A stretch of DNA of 64,000 bases, from contig NZ_JASDDG010000019.1 in assembly GCF_030407495.1 (NCBI RefSeq), forward strand, positions 1-64,000, written 5' to 3'. Position 1 is the stretch's first letter, and the number at the start of each line of letters is the position of its first letter. Source of the DNA: Arthrobacter sp. APC 3897 (GTDB lineage Bacteria; Actinomycetota; Actinomycetes; Actinomycetales; Micrococcaceae). This document shows, one piece after another, positions 26,714 to 36,046 of the stretch. Made by a program: the position numbers and the translations under genes. A model generated the notes under the pieces. It was not told the DNA's origin. It made no database searches and saw only the letters and a list, made by a program, of their open reading frames with translations.

Positions 26714-28125
26714 GCCTGGCTGCCCGCCCGGAACTGTCCGGAACTGCCGCTGCCGTCGGCTCAGCCGTGGACGAGCTGGCCCGTTTCGCCGCGGATCTGG
26801 ACTACGCGGGGCTGCCCGAACCGGTCCGTGAACGCCTGGCCCTCATGCTCACGGATCTGTGGGGCGTCACGGCGGCCGGTGGCGTCACACGGGAACAGCA
26901 GGCGCTGTGCACCGCCTGGCAGGCCGCACCCGGGGACTGTCCCGTGCTGGGCAGCGGAATCAACTCCACACCCGAGACCGCTGCGTTCCTGAACGCCGTG
27001 GCCGCCTGCCAGCTGGAACTGGATGAGGGCAACAAACACGCCCAGGGCCACCCCGCCGTGCACGTAGTCTTCGCCGCGATGGCCGCCGTCCAGGGAGAAT
27101 CCCGGCCGGTGTCCGGCAAGGAATTCCTCACCGCCGTGGCCGCAGGCTATGAAGTGGCTGCCAGATTTGGCCGAGCCCTGACCCGTAACCCGGGCTGGCA
27201 CACCCACGGACACTGGGGTGCCAGCGGTGCTGCCTGCGCAGCTGCCCTGATCCGCCGGCTGCCGGCGGATCAGATCGCGGCCGCCATCGACGCCGCCGCC
27301 GGGCTGGTGCAGGTAGCAGCCTGGGACATGGTGCTGGGCGGTCAGTACACCCGCAACCTCTGGGCCGCCGGCGCCAACTTGGCCGGACTGAACGCCGCTC
27401 GGCTGGCCGCGTCCGGACTGACAGGCAATGACGGTGCAGCAGCCATGAGCCTGGGTACGCTGGCAGGCACCCTGGACCCGGAGCGGCTGGTGGAAGGACT
27501 CGGCCGGGACTGGCTGCTTCCGCAGGGCTACGCGAAGCTGCACTCCTCCTGCTCCTACACGCACGGAGCCGTGGACCTTGCCCTGGAACTGAGGCCGGAG
27601 CCCTTCGAACCGGACCGGGTCACCGAAGTACGGGTGCACACCCATTCCCTGGCCGCACCGCTGTTCCCGGGCGCCGGCAACGGCGGGCCCCGGAACCGGC
27701 TCGCGGCCATGTTCGACTTTCCATTTGTAGTGGCCAACGCGCTGCTGGCCGGGGAAATCTCTCCGGCCAGCATGGCCCCGGAGGCTCCGGGGTTCGACGC
27801 CGCGCAGCAGCTGGCCGCCAAGGTCAGCGTCACAGCCGATCCGGCGTATGACCGGGTGCTGCCGGACCAGCGGCGCACCCGGCTGGAGATCCGGTTCACC
27901 GACGGCACCGTTACCGCCGCCGAGTCGCCCAACCCGCGCGGCGACGTCGATCATTTCCCGCTGGACCGCGCCGGCCTCGGCACCAAACTGGCCGCCCTGA
28001 TCGGCGCCGGCCCAGCCAGCCGGCTGGATGAGGCAGTCCGCGGCCTGCCGGCCACAGCCGATGCAGCAGGCCTCCTCAACACCTTGATGCCCCCGATGAC
28101 CTCCCCGGAAGGAGAAGCCCAATGA
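26710..28125 (+). CDS. MmgE/PrpD-family protein (first of two in the operon)
   Basis: The 471-residue protein has the PrpD fold: LARFAADLDYAGLPEPVRERLALMLTDLWGVTAAG, AFLNAVAACQLELDEGNKHAQGHPAVH, GYEVAARFG and KLHSSCSYTHGAVD. Family members dehydrate 2-methylcitrate, decarboxylate cis-aconitate or epimerise iminodisuccinate, so the fold points to a small polycarboxylate or substituted succinate. Overlaps its neighbours by 4 bases each. Confidence 0.84.
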   Translation: MSLAARPELSGTAAAVGSAVDELARFAADLDYAGLPEPVRERLALMLTDLWGVTAAGGVTREQQALCTAWQAAPGDCPVLGSGINSTPETAAFLNAVAACQLELDEGNKHAQGHPAVHVVFAAMAAVQGESRPVSGKEFLTAVAAGYEVAARFGRALTRNPGWHTHGHWGASGAACAAALIRRLPADQIAAAIDAAAGLVQVAAWDMVLGGQYTRNLWAAGANLAGLNAARLAASGLTGNDGAAAMSLGTLAGTLDPERLVEGLGRDWLLPQGYAKLHSSCSYTHGAVDLALELRPEPFEPDRVTEVRVHTHSLAAPLFPGAGNGGPRNRLAAMFDFPFVVANALLAGEISPASMAPEAPGFDAAQQLAAKVSVTADPAYDRVLPDQRRTRLEIRFTDGTVTAAESPNPRGDVDHFPLDRAGLGTKLAALIGAGPASRLDEAVRGLPATADAAGLLNTLMPPMTSPEGEAQ

Positions 28126-29510
28126 GCGAAGACGATTTCGCCGGACCCGATCTGGTGGTTGCCGGCGCGGGCGGAGGGCTGATCGCTGCCCTGCGCGCCG
28201 CCCAGCTGGGACTGTCCGTCCTGGTGGTTGAACCCAATGAACATTTCCGCCGCGGAAACAACACCGCCATGTCCACTGCCATGATCCCCGGAGCCGGCTC
28301 CCGCTGGCAGGCGGAGGCCGGGGTCCGGGACTCGCCGGAGGCTTTTGTCGCGGACATCATGGCAAAGACCAAGGGAACCGCGGATCCCGTGCTCGCCGCA
28401 GCGCTGGCCAAGGTCAGCGCCCGGCTGGTGGAATGGATGGCGGATGACCTCAAGCTGCCCCTGAGCCTGGTGACGGATTTCTCCTATCCCGGACACAGCA
28501 ACCACCGCTGCCATACCGTTCCGGGCCGAATCGGCACCGCACTGCTGGACGGCATCTGGGAACGTGTTGCTGCTGAACCCCTGATTGACCTGTACAGTCC
28601 CGCGCGGCTGATGGATGTGACCACCGAGACTGGAGCGGTCACCGGCGTCGTCGTTCAGACCCCGGACGGGGACGAGGAAATCCCCACCAGAGCCGTCCTG
28701 CTGGCGACCAACGGATTCGGCAATAACACCGAACTGGTCCGCAAGTACCTTCCCGAAATTGCCGGCGCCCAGTACTACGGGAGCGAAGAATCCCGCGGAG
28801 ACGCACTGCGCATCGGCACCGGGCTTGGCGCCGATACGGCCTATTTGGATGCTTATCAGGGCCATGCAGCGCTCGCAGCGGCGTCGGCAACGCTGGCCGG
28901 CTGGGCCACCGTGATGCACGGGGGATTCCTGGTGAATGCGGAAGGCCAGCGTTTTGGCGACGAGACCATGGGATATTCCGAGTACGCCCTGGAATCCCTG
29001 AAGCACGCCAACGGGCAGGCCTGGATAGTGCTCGACCAACGGATCTTCGAGGCCTGCGAAAGCTTCTCGGACTTCCAAGCGACCGTTGAATCAGGCGCCC
29101 TGAAGTGGGCCGATGATGTCGCCGAAATGGCCGCCGCCACCGGGATCAGCGCTGCGGGACTGCGGCAAACCCTGGACCAGACACAGCGGATCGCAGCCGG
29201 AGAGGCTGTGGACAGCTACGGCCGGACCCATTGGGAGGAGCCCCTGGCCGGAAGAATCGGTGCCATCTCAGTGGTTCCCGCCCTCTTCCATACCCAGGGC
29301 GGGCTCCGGGTGGACGGCAACGCCCGGGTACTGAAAGCCGACGGCACCGCCATCGGCGGGCTCTACGCCTCGGGCGGTGCAGCCAACGGTATCTCCGGGC
29401 ACGGGGCGGGCGGCTATCTGGCCGGCAACGGTTTGCTGCCGGCCCTGGGACTGGCATTGCTGGCAGCCGAAGATGCAGCCGCCAACGGTCCGGACCCGCA
29501 GGGTCCCTGA
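28122..29510 (+). CDS. FAD-dependent oxidoreductase (fumarate reductase/3-ketosteroid dehydrogenase type)
   Basis: Residues 9-40 form the dinucleotide fold (DLVVAGAGGGLIAALRAAQLGLSVLVVEP). The C-terminus carries GGLRVDGNARVLKADGTAIGGLYASGGAANGISGHGAGGYLAGNG, the FAD-binding closure of the FAD_binding_2 family. No signal peptide or haem or flavin-transfer domain is fused, so it is cytoplasmic. It would introduce or reduce a C=C bond next to an activating carbonyl. Overlaps the PrpD gene by 4 bases. Confidence 0.83.
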   Translation: MSEDDFAGPDLVVAGAGGGLIAALRAAQLGLSVLVVEPNEHFRRGNNTAMSTAMIPGAGSRWQAEAGVRDSPEAFVADIMAKTKGTADPVLAAALAKVSARLVEWMADDLKLPLSLVTDFSYPGHSNHRCHTVPGRIGTALLDGIWERVAAEPLIDLYSPARLMDVTTETGAVTGVVVQTPDGDEEIPTRAVLLATNGFGNNTELVRKYLPEIAGAQYYGSEESRGDALRIGTGLGADTAYLDAYQGHAALAAASATLAGWATVMHGGFLVNAEGQRFGDETMGYSEYALESLKHANGQAWIVLDQRIFEACESFSDFQATVESGALKWADDVAEMAAATGISAAGLRQTLDQTQRIAAGEAVDSYGRTHWEEPLAGRIGAISVVPALFHTQGGLRVDGNARVLKADGTAIGGLYASGGAANGISGHGAGGYLAGNGLLPALGLALLAAEDAAANGPDPQGP

Positions 29511-29554
29511 CATCCGTCCCACGGGCGGCAACCCCCCCCAGATTTGAACCAACC

Positions 29555-30805
29555 ATGAGAACGGAACAAGACAACGTGAGCGAGCAAGTTGTATCCCCTG
29601 AGCAATCAGGCACAGGCACCGGTCCGCTGCAGGGCCTGCGGGTCCTGGACGCGTCCACCATTCTTGCCGGTCCGCTCTGCTGCCAGATGCTTGGTGACTT
29701 CGGTGCTGAAGTCATCAAGATTGAGCACCCGCGAATGGGTGACAGCATGCGCGGACATGGAGAGAGCAAAGACGGGGTTTCCCTCTGGTGGAAGGAGATT
29801 TCCCGCAACAAGCGCACCCTCGGTCTGAGCCTGAGCACACCGGACGGTGCCGAGGTCTTTCGGCGTTTGGCTGCGACGGCCGACGTTGTGGTGGAGAACT
29901 TCCGTCCGGGCACCCTGGAGCGCTGGGGACTGGGCCCGGAAGTGCTGGCGGAGCTGAACCCCGGACTGGTCCTGGTGCGCCTGACCGGTTTCGGCCAGAC
30001 CGGCCCGTATAAGGACCGGCCTGGTTTCGGCACGCTGGCCGAGGCCATGAGCGGGTTCGCCCATCTCACCGGGCCGGCAGACGGCCCGCCCACCCTTCCG
30101 GCTTTTGGACTGGCAGACAGCATCTGCGGCATCGCGGCCTCCTCCGCTGTCCTGATGGCCCTGCGCCACCGGGACCAGACCGGCGAGGGGCAAACGGTGG
30201 ACATGAGCATCCTGGAACCCATCATGACCGCGGTGGGACCCAGCCCCACCGTCTACCAGCAGCTGGGCGAGGTGGGACAGCGCCACGGCAACCGCTCCAC
30301 CAACAACGCTCCGCGCAACACCTACCTGACCAAGGACGGAAAGTGGGTGGCCGTTTCCACCAGCGCGCAGCGCATTGCCGAGCGCGTGATGGAACTGGTG
30401 GGGCATCCGGAAGTGATTGCCGAGCCGTGGTTTACTGCCGGGAACACCCGGGTGGAGCACGTGGAGGAGCTGGACACGTACGTCGGAAGCTGGATCGCGG
30501 ACCGAAGCCGGGAAGATGTGCTGGCGGCTTTCTCAGCGGCAGGCGCTGCCGTCGCCGCCGTCTATGACGCCCGCGATGTGGTGGAGGACCCGCACATCCG
30601 TGAAACCCAGATGCTGCTTGAAGTGGAAGACCCGGAACTCGGCCCGTTGCTGCAGCACAACGTGATGTTCCGGCTCAGCAAAAGCCCGGGGCAGATCCGG
30701 TTCACCGGGCGCAGCCTCGGCGCGGACACCGCGGACATACTGCACGAAATCGGTTACTCGGACACACAGGTCTCCAGTCTCAGGGAAAGCGACGTCATCA
30801 AATGA
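29555..30805 (+). CDS. CaiB/BaiF (family III) CoA-transferase
   Basis: The protein begins its fold with LQGLRVLDASTILAGPLCCQMLGDFGAEVIKIEHPRMGDSMR and continues with WWKEISRNKRTLGLSL, VVVENFRPGTLERWGLG, LVLVRLTGFGQTGPYKDRPGFGTLAEAMSG and a dimer-swapped C-terminus. The ATG at 29555 is used, but its ribosome site is poor; the GTG at 29576 is a real alternative. It activates a carboxylic acid as a CoA thioester, which would give the CitE-like lyase at 19426 a substrate. It overlaps the cyclase gene by 4 bases. Confidence 0.88.
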   Translation: MRTEQDNVSEQVVSPEQSGTGTGPLQGLRVLDASTILAGPLCCQMLGDFGAEVIKIEHPRMGDSMRGHGESKDGVSLWWKEISRNKRTLGLSLSTPDGAEVFRRLAATADVVVENFRPGTLERWGLGPEVLAELNPGLVLVRLTGFGQTGPYKDRPGFGTLAEAMSGFAHLTGPADGPPTLPAFGLADSICGIAASSAVLMALRHRDQTGEGQTVDMSILEPIMTAVGPSPTVYQQLGEVGQRHGNRSTNNAPRNTYLTKDGKWVAVSTSAQRIAERVMELVGHPEVIAEPWFTAGNTRVEHVEELDTYVGSWIADRSREDVLAAFSAAGAAVAAVYDARDVVEDPHIRETQMLLEVEDPELGPLLQHNVMFRLSKSPGQIRFTGRSLGADTADILHEIGYSDTQVSSLRESDVIK

Positions 30806-31614
30806 GCGATGCACTGCTGGAAGCAGTCACCAACGGCATCACCTTCGTGGATCTTGGCCGGCAACTGAGCGTCGGCATGCCGCAATCACCCAACCATCCG
30901 CAGTTCTGGCACACCCTGCCGCGCCGGCACGGGGACATGGTCCGCGCCGACGGCGGCAGCGCCGCGAATGACATGATCACCACCGGCACCCACGTGGGCA
31001 CCCACATCGATGCGCTCGCGCACGTCAGCCAGGACGGCAAGCTGTTCGGCGGGGCGGACGCAGGCCAGTCCTGCCTGGGCGGCAAATACGTGGAGCACGG
31101 GGTGCACACGATCGAGCCCATGGTCCGCCGCGGCATCCTCCTGGACGCCGCCGGGCACCTCGGCGTCGACGTGCTGGAGGGCGGCTATGAAATCACCGTG
31201 GCAGACCTGCAGGGCTGCCTGGCCGCCCAGCAGGTGGACCTGCGCGAAGGAGACGTGGTGCTGATCCGCTCCGGCTGGGGGCGAAGGTTCGCCGAAGGCA
31301 CCGCCTACGTGGGCAAGGACTCCGGAGTGCCCGGCATCAGCGAGGACGGCGCCGAATGGCTCGCCGCGCAGGGCATCCATGCCGCCGGTGCGGACAGCAT
31401 CGCCTTTGAATGCCTGGCCCCCGGCGGCGGCCACGCGTCCCTGCCGGCGCACCGGGTGTTCCTGGTGGAAAACGGCATCTACATCATCGAAGCCCTGGAC
31501 CTGGAGGAACTGGCCCAGCGGCGGATCTACGAATTCACGTTTGTCCTGGTGCCGCTGAACATCTTCGGCGCCACCGGATCCCCCGTCCGCCCGCTGGCGC
31601 TGGTGAGCGCATGA
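30802..31614 (+). CDS. Cyclase-family (kynurenine formamidase-like) metal hydrolase
   Basis: The metal site HVGTHIDALAHV (HxGTHxDxxxH) is characteristic of the family. It is followed by DVVLIRSGWGRRF and a closing LPAHRVFLVENGIYIIEALDLEEL. These enzymes hydrolyse amides, imides or lactones such as N-formylkynurenine. With the hydantoinase-type enzyme of the same operon it suggests stepwise opening of a cyclic amide or imide. Overlaps both neighbours by 4 bases. Confidence 0.86.
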   Translation: MSDALLEAVTNGITFVDLGRQLSVGMPQSPNHPQFWHTLPRRHGDMVRADGGSAANDMITTGTHVGTHIDALAHVSQDGKLFGGADAGQSCLGGKYVEHGVHTIEPMVRRGILLDAAGHLGVDVLEGGYEITVADLQGCLAAQQVDLREGDVVLIRSGWGRRFAEGTAYVGKDSGVPGISEDGAEWLAAQGIHAAGADSIAFECLAPGGGHASLPAHRVFLVENGIYIIEALDLEELAQRRIYEFTFVLVPLNIFGATGSPVRPLALVSA

Positions 31615-33089
31615 GCGCCGTCGACGCCGGGGAACGGACCCTGGCACAGCAACTTGGCGACTTCGCCGCGGGAACCCGCTACGAGGACCTGCCCGACGAG
31701 GTGATTCAGAGCGTCAAGGCCCGGGTGCTGGACATCCTGGGCATCGCCGCCGCCGCAGCCCCACTGGACACCAGCCGGGCCGCCCGCCGCTGGGCCGCAG
31801 ACCAGGGCGGCACGCCGTCGGCCTCCGCAGTGGGGATCGCTGACCGGCTGCCGGCCAGCCAGGCCGCGTTTGTCAACGGCGTCCTGGCCCACTCGCTGGA
31901 CTATGACGACACGCATCTGCCCTCCGTGCTGCACCCCAGTGCCAGCGTGATCCCGGCAGTCCTTGCCGCTGCGGAGGCCGCCGGAAAGGACGGACGGGCG
32001 ACCATCCGCGCCATCGCCGTCGGACTGGAAATCTGCGTCCGGCTGGGCATGGCCGGCTATGACGTGGAGGCGAAGAACTCCACCTTCTTTGAGCACGGCC
32101 AGCACGCCACCTCCATCTGCGGGGCCATGGGCGCCGCAGCCGGGGTAGCCGCACTGCTCGGCGACGGTCAGCTGGTCACCGATGCGCTGGGCGTCACCGC
32201 ATCCATGGCCTCGGGAATCATCGAATCCAACCGCACCGGCGGCACGGTCAAGCGCATCCACTGCGGCTGGGCCGCGCACGCCGCCGTCAGCGCGGTGGAA
32301 CTGGTCCGCTACGGGCTCACCGGCCCGCCCACCGTGCTGGAGGGCAGGTTTGGCTTCTTCCAGGCGTGGCTGCAGGGCAAGTACAGTCCGGACGCCATCA
32401 CCGACGGGCTGGGGGAGCGGTGGCAGGTGCCGGACATCTTCTTCAAGCCCTATCCGGCCAACCACTTCACCCACGCCGCGGTGGACGCCGCGGCCGCGCT
32501 GCGCCGCGCCGGCATCGGGCCCGACGACGTCGAATCCTTCACCCTCGGCGTGCCGGCACCGAACCTGCGCACCATCGGCGAACCGCTGGCAGTCAAGCAG
32601 CAGCCGGAAACGGGCTACATGGCCCAGTTCTCCGGACCGTACGCGGTGGCCGCCGGGCTGCTGGGCGGCGGCGGCCTGGAAGTGGGCCTGGACGACTACA
32701 CGGACGAGCTCGCCAAGGACCCCGTCCGCCGGGCCATCATGGCCCGCGTGGATGTGGTGCCCGACGACGAATGCACCGCGATTTTCCCGATGCAGTTCCC
32801 GGCCGTGCTGACCGCCCGGCTCACCGACGGCCGCACCGTCACCGAGAAGGTCCTCACCACCCGCGGCGGGCCGCAGCGTCCGCTGGGCTTTGAGGATCTG
32901 GGCCGCAAATTCGAGGACAACGCCCGCCGCACCCTGGACCCGGGCGCCCGCGACCATCTGCGCGAAACCTGCCGGACGCTGCAGGACTGCACCGACCTCT
33001 CCGTCCTGTTCAAGGACCTTTCCACAGCCGACACCCCGGTGCCCGGCACCCCCACAAACCTCCCCAATGTAGAAAGAGGAAACAAATGA
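31611..33089 (+). CDS. MmgE/PrpD-family protein (second in the operon)
   Basis: The 492-residue protein has LGDFAAGTRYEDLPDEVIQSVKARVLDILG, AFVNGVLAHSLDYDDTHLPSVLHPSASVIPAVLA, TICG-type helix TSICGAMGAAAG, and FFKPYPANHFTHAAVDAAAAL. It keeps the canonical HSLDYDDTH and FKPYPxNHF motifs better than the first PrpD protein (26710), so the two are unlikely to do the same job. Coupled by ATGA overlaps on both sides. Confidence 0.88.
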   Translation: MSAVDAGERTLAQQLGDFAAGTRYEDLPDEVIQSVKARVLDILGIAAAAAPLDTSRAARRWAADQGGTPSASAVGIADRLPASQAAFVNGVLAHSLDYDDTHLPSVLHPSASVIPAVLAAAEAAGKDGRATIRAIAVGLEICVRLGMAGYDVEAKNSTFFEHGQHATSICGAMGAAAGVAALLGDGQLVTDALGVTASMASGIIESNRTGGTVKRIHCGWAAHAAVSAVELVRYGLTGPPTVLEGRFGFFQAWLQGKYSPDAITDGLGERWQVPDIFFKPYPANHFTHAAVDAAAALRRAGIGPDDVESFTLGVPAPNLRTIGEPLAVKQQPETGYMAQFSGPYAVAAGLLGGGGLEVGLDDYTDELAKDPVRRAIMARVDVVPDDECTAIFPMQFPAVLTARLTDGRTVTEKVLTTRGGPQRPLGFEDLGRKFEDNARRTLDPGARDHLRETCRTLQDCTDLSVLFKDLSTADTPVPGTPTNLPNVERGNK

Positions 33090-34549
33090 GCAACTATGAC
33101 CTGCTGGTAAAGAACGTCCAGGTTGTCCGTCCCGGCGGCAACCGCGCCGAAGCCCTCGACCTTGCCATCAAGGACGGCAAGTTCGCCGCCATCGAGGCCA
33201 ACATTGATCCCGCCACCGCCGCCGAAGTGGTGGACGGCGGCGGGAAGCACCTGTTCCCGGGCGTGGTGGACGTCCACCAGCACTGGGGCATCTACAACGA
33301 GCTGGGCGAGGACACCGAGTCCGAAAGCCGCGCCAGCGCGCAGGGCGGCGTCACCAGCGGCATCACCTACATCCGCACCGGCGCCTACTACCTGAACAAG
33401 TCCGGCCCCTACAAGGAGATCTTCCCGGAAATCCTGGAGGCCGCGGACGGCCGGGCCTACATCGACTACGGCTTCCATGTGGCACCCATCCTCAAGGAAC
33501 ACATCGAGGAAATCCCGGACCTGCTGGACATGGGCGTGCCGTCCTTCAAGATCTTCATGTTCTACGGAATCCACGGCCTGCACGGCAAGTCCAGCGACCA
33601 GGGCAAGTTCCTGATGATTCCGCCGGAGGACTCCTACGACTACGCGCACTTCGAATTTGTCATGCGTGCCATCGAAAAGGCCCGCCGGGATCCGAAGTAT
33701 GCGGACATTGCGGACCAGATTTCCCTGTCCCTGCACTGCGAGACCGCGGAGATCATGCGCGCCTACACCAAGCTGGTGGAGGATGCAGGCGAGCTGAAGG
33801 GGCTTGAAGCCTACAGCGCGTCCCGGCCGCCGCACTCGGAGGGGCTGGCCATCACCATCGCTTCCTACCTGGCGTACGAGACCGAGCTGCCGAACATCAA
33901 CCTGCTGCACCTGTCCTCCCGGAAGGCCATCGAAGCGGCCATGATGATGCAGGAGACCTTCCCGCACATCAATTTCCGCCGTGAGGTCACCGTGGGCCAC
34001 CTGTTGGCGGACTACAACACCGCCAACATGGGCGGCAAGGTCAACCCGCCGCTGCGCTCCCCGGAAGACGTCGAAGCGCTCTGGGAACACCTGCTGGCCG
34101 GAGACTTTTCCTGGGTCACCTCTGACCATGCCTGCTGCAAGGACGAGACCAAGTTCGGAGACCCGCGGGATGACGTGTTCCTGGCCAAGTCCGGTTTCGG
34201 CGGCGCGGAATACCTGCTGCCGGGCATGATCTCCGAGGGCCGCAAGCGCGGGCTGTCCTACAACCGGATCGCGGAGCTGGTCTCCAAGAACCCGGCTGAG
34301 CGCTACGGCATGCCAGACAAGGGCGACCTGGCGGTGGGCTTCGACGCAGACTTCTGCCTGGTGGACGACGGCGTGCAGTACACGGTCCGTGCCGAGGACT
34401 CCATGTCCACCCAGGATTACACCCCGTTTGAGGGCTTCGAGCTCACTGCGGCCGTGACGGATACCTATCTGCGCGGCAGCAAGGTGTTCGGCGACGGCGC
34501 CATGGTGGGCGAGCCCCGCGGCCAGTATGTAAAGCGGTCCGGGAACTAG
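33086..34549 (+). CDS. Hydantoinase/dihydropyrimidinase-type amidohydrolase
   Basis: A 487-residue binuclear metal amidohydrolase. The ligands are all visible: H64 and H66 (DVHQH), K155 (PSFKIF, the carboxylated lysine), H217 (LHCE), H275 (LLHLSS) and D347 (TSDHA). The family opens cyclic diamides such as hydantoins, dihydropyrimidines, dihydroorotate and allantoin. It is the last gene of the IclR-controlled operon and is followed by a terminator. Substrate unknown; the racemase and cyclase genes upstream favour a cyclic amide or imide. Confidence 0.87.
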   Translation: MSNYDLLVKNVQVVRPGGNRAEALDLAIKDGKFAAIEANIDPATAAEVVDGGGKHLFPGVVDVHQHWGIYNELGEDTESESRASAQGGVTSGITYIRTGAYYLNKSGPYKEIFPEILEAADGRAYIDYGFHVAPILKEHIEEIPDLLDMGVPSFKIFMFYGIHGLHGKSSDQGKFLMIPPEDSYDYAHFEFVMRAIEKARRDPKYADIADQISLSLHCETAEIMRAYTKLVEDAGELKGLEAYSASRPPHSEGLAITIASYLAYETELPNINLLHLSSRKAIEAAMMMQETFPHINFRREVTVGHLLADYNTANMGGKVNPPLRSPEDVEALWEHLLAGDFSWVTSDHACCKDETKFGDPRDDVFLAKSGFGGAEYLLPGMISEGRKRGLSYNRIAELVSKNPAERYGMPDKGDLAVGFDADFCLVDDGVQYTVRAEDSMSTQDYTPFEGFELTAAVTDTYLRGSKVFGDGAMVGEPRGQYVKRSGN

Positions 34550-34590
34550 TACCGGCCTTTTCCCTCTAATCGCAACGACGCAGAGGCACC

Positions 34591-34632
34591 ACGACGGCGC
34601 AGCCCAGGCAGGCTGCGTCGTCGTCTTCTTTG
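34591..34632 (+). terminator. Intrinsic terminator of the IclR-controlled operon
   Basis: A 14-base arm (34591-34604) pairs with 34611-34624 with one G-U wobble around the loop CAGGCA, and CTTCTTTG follows. It lies 41 bases after the hydantoinase stop. Confidence 0.8.
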
Positions 34633-34691
34633 CGGAAAAGGCAGCCGAAGCGGTGAGAGCGCCGCAGTCCGGCAGTTGCGGGACAGGAGGG

Positions 34692-35789
34692 CTAGCGGTC
34701 CCTTCTCACGGATCCATCGGGACCGCCGGGTTCGACGCCGAGCGTTGACGCCCGCGGCACCAGCACCGGAGGCAGCAGGACTGAAGCCACGTCCCGCCCG
34801 GCGATCCGGTCCAGCAGTACTTCCAGCGCCAGCCGGCCCATCTGCTCCCGGTCGGAGCGCACCGAGGTCAGCGGCACCGGCAGATCGGCGGCCAGTTCGA
34901 CGTCGTTGTAGCCCACCAGGGCGACGTCGGATCCCACCGTCCGGCCGGCGTCACGCAGCGCGCCGAGGACTCCGACCGCCGTAAGGTCATCCACTGCGAA
35001 CACCGCCGACGGCGCCGGACCGGACCGGCAGAGCAGATCCCCGGCCTGATGCCCGGCAGCCACTCCAAACCCGGTGGCTGCCACCTGGTCTTCTGCAACC
35101 GGCAGGCCTGCGTCGGCAAAGACCTCCCTGAACCCGGCGGTGCGGTCCCGTCCCGTACTGGCCAGCGGATCACCGGCCGCCACGGCTACGCGGCGGTGGC
35201 CAAGTTCCAGCAGGTGCCGGGCGGCCAGCCGGCCGCCTTCCAGATCATCGGTGCTGACGCTGATATGGCGGGGCAGAGTGCGCATGGCCAGGACATAGGG
35301 GACGCCCAGTTCCTGTAAACGTTCGGCAAGGGTGTCATCGAGCCGCGCATCAGCCAGGATCACGCCGTCAATGCGCCGGGCCAGCAGGGCATCCAGACGC
35401 CCGCGGCGGACTACCGGATCATCCAGCCCGTTGGCCACCACCGCGCTGTAGCCGGCTGCGGCCGCTGCCAGGTCCACTCCCGCGTACATAGTGGACAGCG
35501 CCAGATCCGTCAGCCGGTGCACCAGCACTCCTATCAGCCGGGAGCTGCCTGTGCGCAGGGCTGCCGCAGCGCTGTCCCGCTGGTAGTCCAAGGTGCGGGC
35601 GGCTTCCCGCACCCGGGCCACGGTGGCCGAACTGATGCGCACCGGACGTTCCGCCAGAGACCGCGAAGCCGTGGAGGCATGGACGCCGGCCAGCCGGGCA
35701 ACGTCCTCAAGAGTTGCGGGACGGAGCTGGCGGGGGCTGGTATCGCTGATGGCTCGTGCCCCCTCCGATCGGGAAAACCCATGACGCAC
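34692..35789 (-). CDS. LacI-family regulator
   Basis: The LacI headpiece is clear: ATLEDVARLAGVHASTASRSLAERPVRISSATVARVREAARTLDY. A periplasmic-binding-like sensor follows (LIGVLVHRLTDLALSTMYAGVDLAAAAAGY, GVILADARL, FAVDDLTAVGVLGALRDAGRTVGSDVALVGYNDVELA). The start is taken as GTG at 35789 for lack of a better ribosome site, which leaves an unusual 23-residue leader. It is divergent from the 36047 operon, whose leader contains a LacI-type palindrome, so it most likely represses that operon. Confidence 0.87.
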   Translation of the reverse strand: MRHGFSRSEGARAISDTSPRQLRPATLEDVARLAGVHASTASRSLAERPVRISSATVARVREAARTLDYQRDSAAAALRTGSSRLIGVLVHRLTDLALSTMYAGVDLAAAAAGYSAVVANGLDDPVVRRGRLDALLARRIDGVILADARLDDTLAERLQELGVPYVLAMRTLPRHISVSTDDLEGGRLAARHLLELGHRRVAVAAGDPLASTGRDRTAGFREVFADAGLPVAEDQVAATGFGVAAGHQAGDLLCRSGPAPSAVFAVDDLTAVGVLGALRDAGRTVGSDVALVGYNDVELAADLPVPLTSVRSDREQMGRLALEVLLDRIAGRDVASVLLPPVLVPRASTLGVEPGGPDGSVRRDR

Positions 35790-36015
35790 CGGCGGCGCCG
35801 GAGGTGCAAGTGTAAGCCATGACGCTGCCCGTGCCGGGGCGGTTTACACAATCGAATTAAACAATTTACGTCCGGCTTTGTTGCGGAAGAAATAATTTGG
35901 AATTAATCCGCTGGCTATAGACGCCCTTCCCGCCGCTGTGTGAGTGTGGTGCCCAAGCCCGCCCGGGGAAGTGGTCCGACTCTCCCCGGCACCGGGCCTT
36001 CTGCACAAAGTGTTG

Positions 36016-36029
36016 TGCAAACGATTGCA
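36016..36029 (+). promoter_or_regulatory. LacI-type operator before the M20/DUF5058/amidase operon
   Basis: TGCAAACGATTGCA has a central CG and matches its reverse complement at 12 of 14 positions, the classic LacI-family layout. It ends 6 bases before the GGAGG of the 36047 gene, so bound repressor would block the leader. The rest of the 257-base gap (35790-36046) is AT-richer and holds no gene. Confidence 0.68.
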
Positions 36030-36046
36030 TTTCGGGAGGTAAGCCT

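Noticed and set aside
30543-30760. Possible separate small gene at the end of the CoA-transferase
   Set aside because: The main frame continues in sense with the conserved C-terminal segment of family III CoA-transferases.
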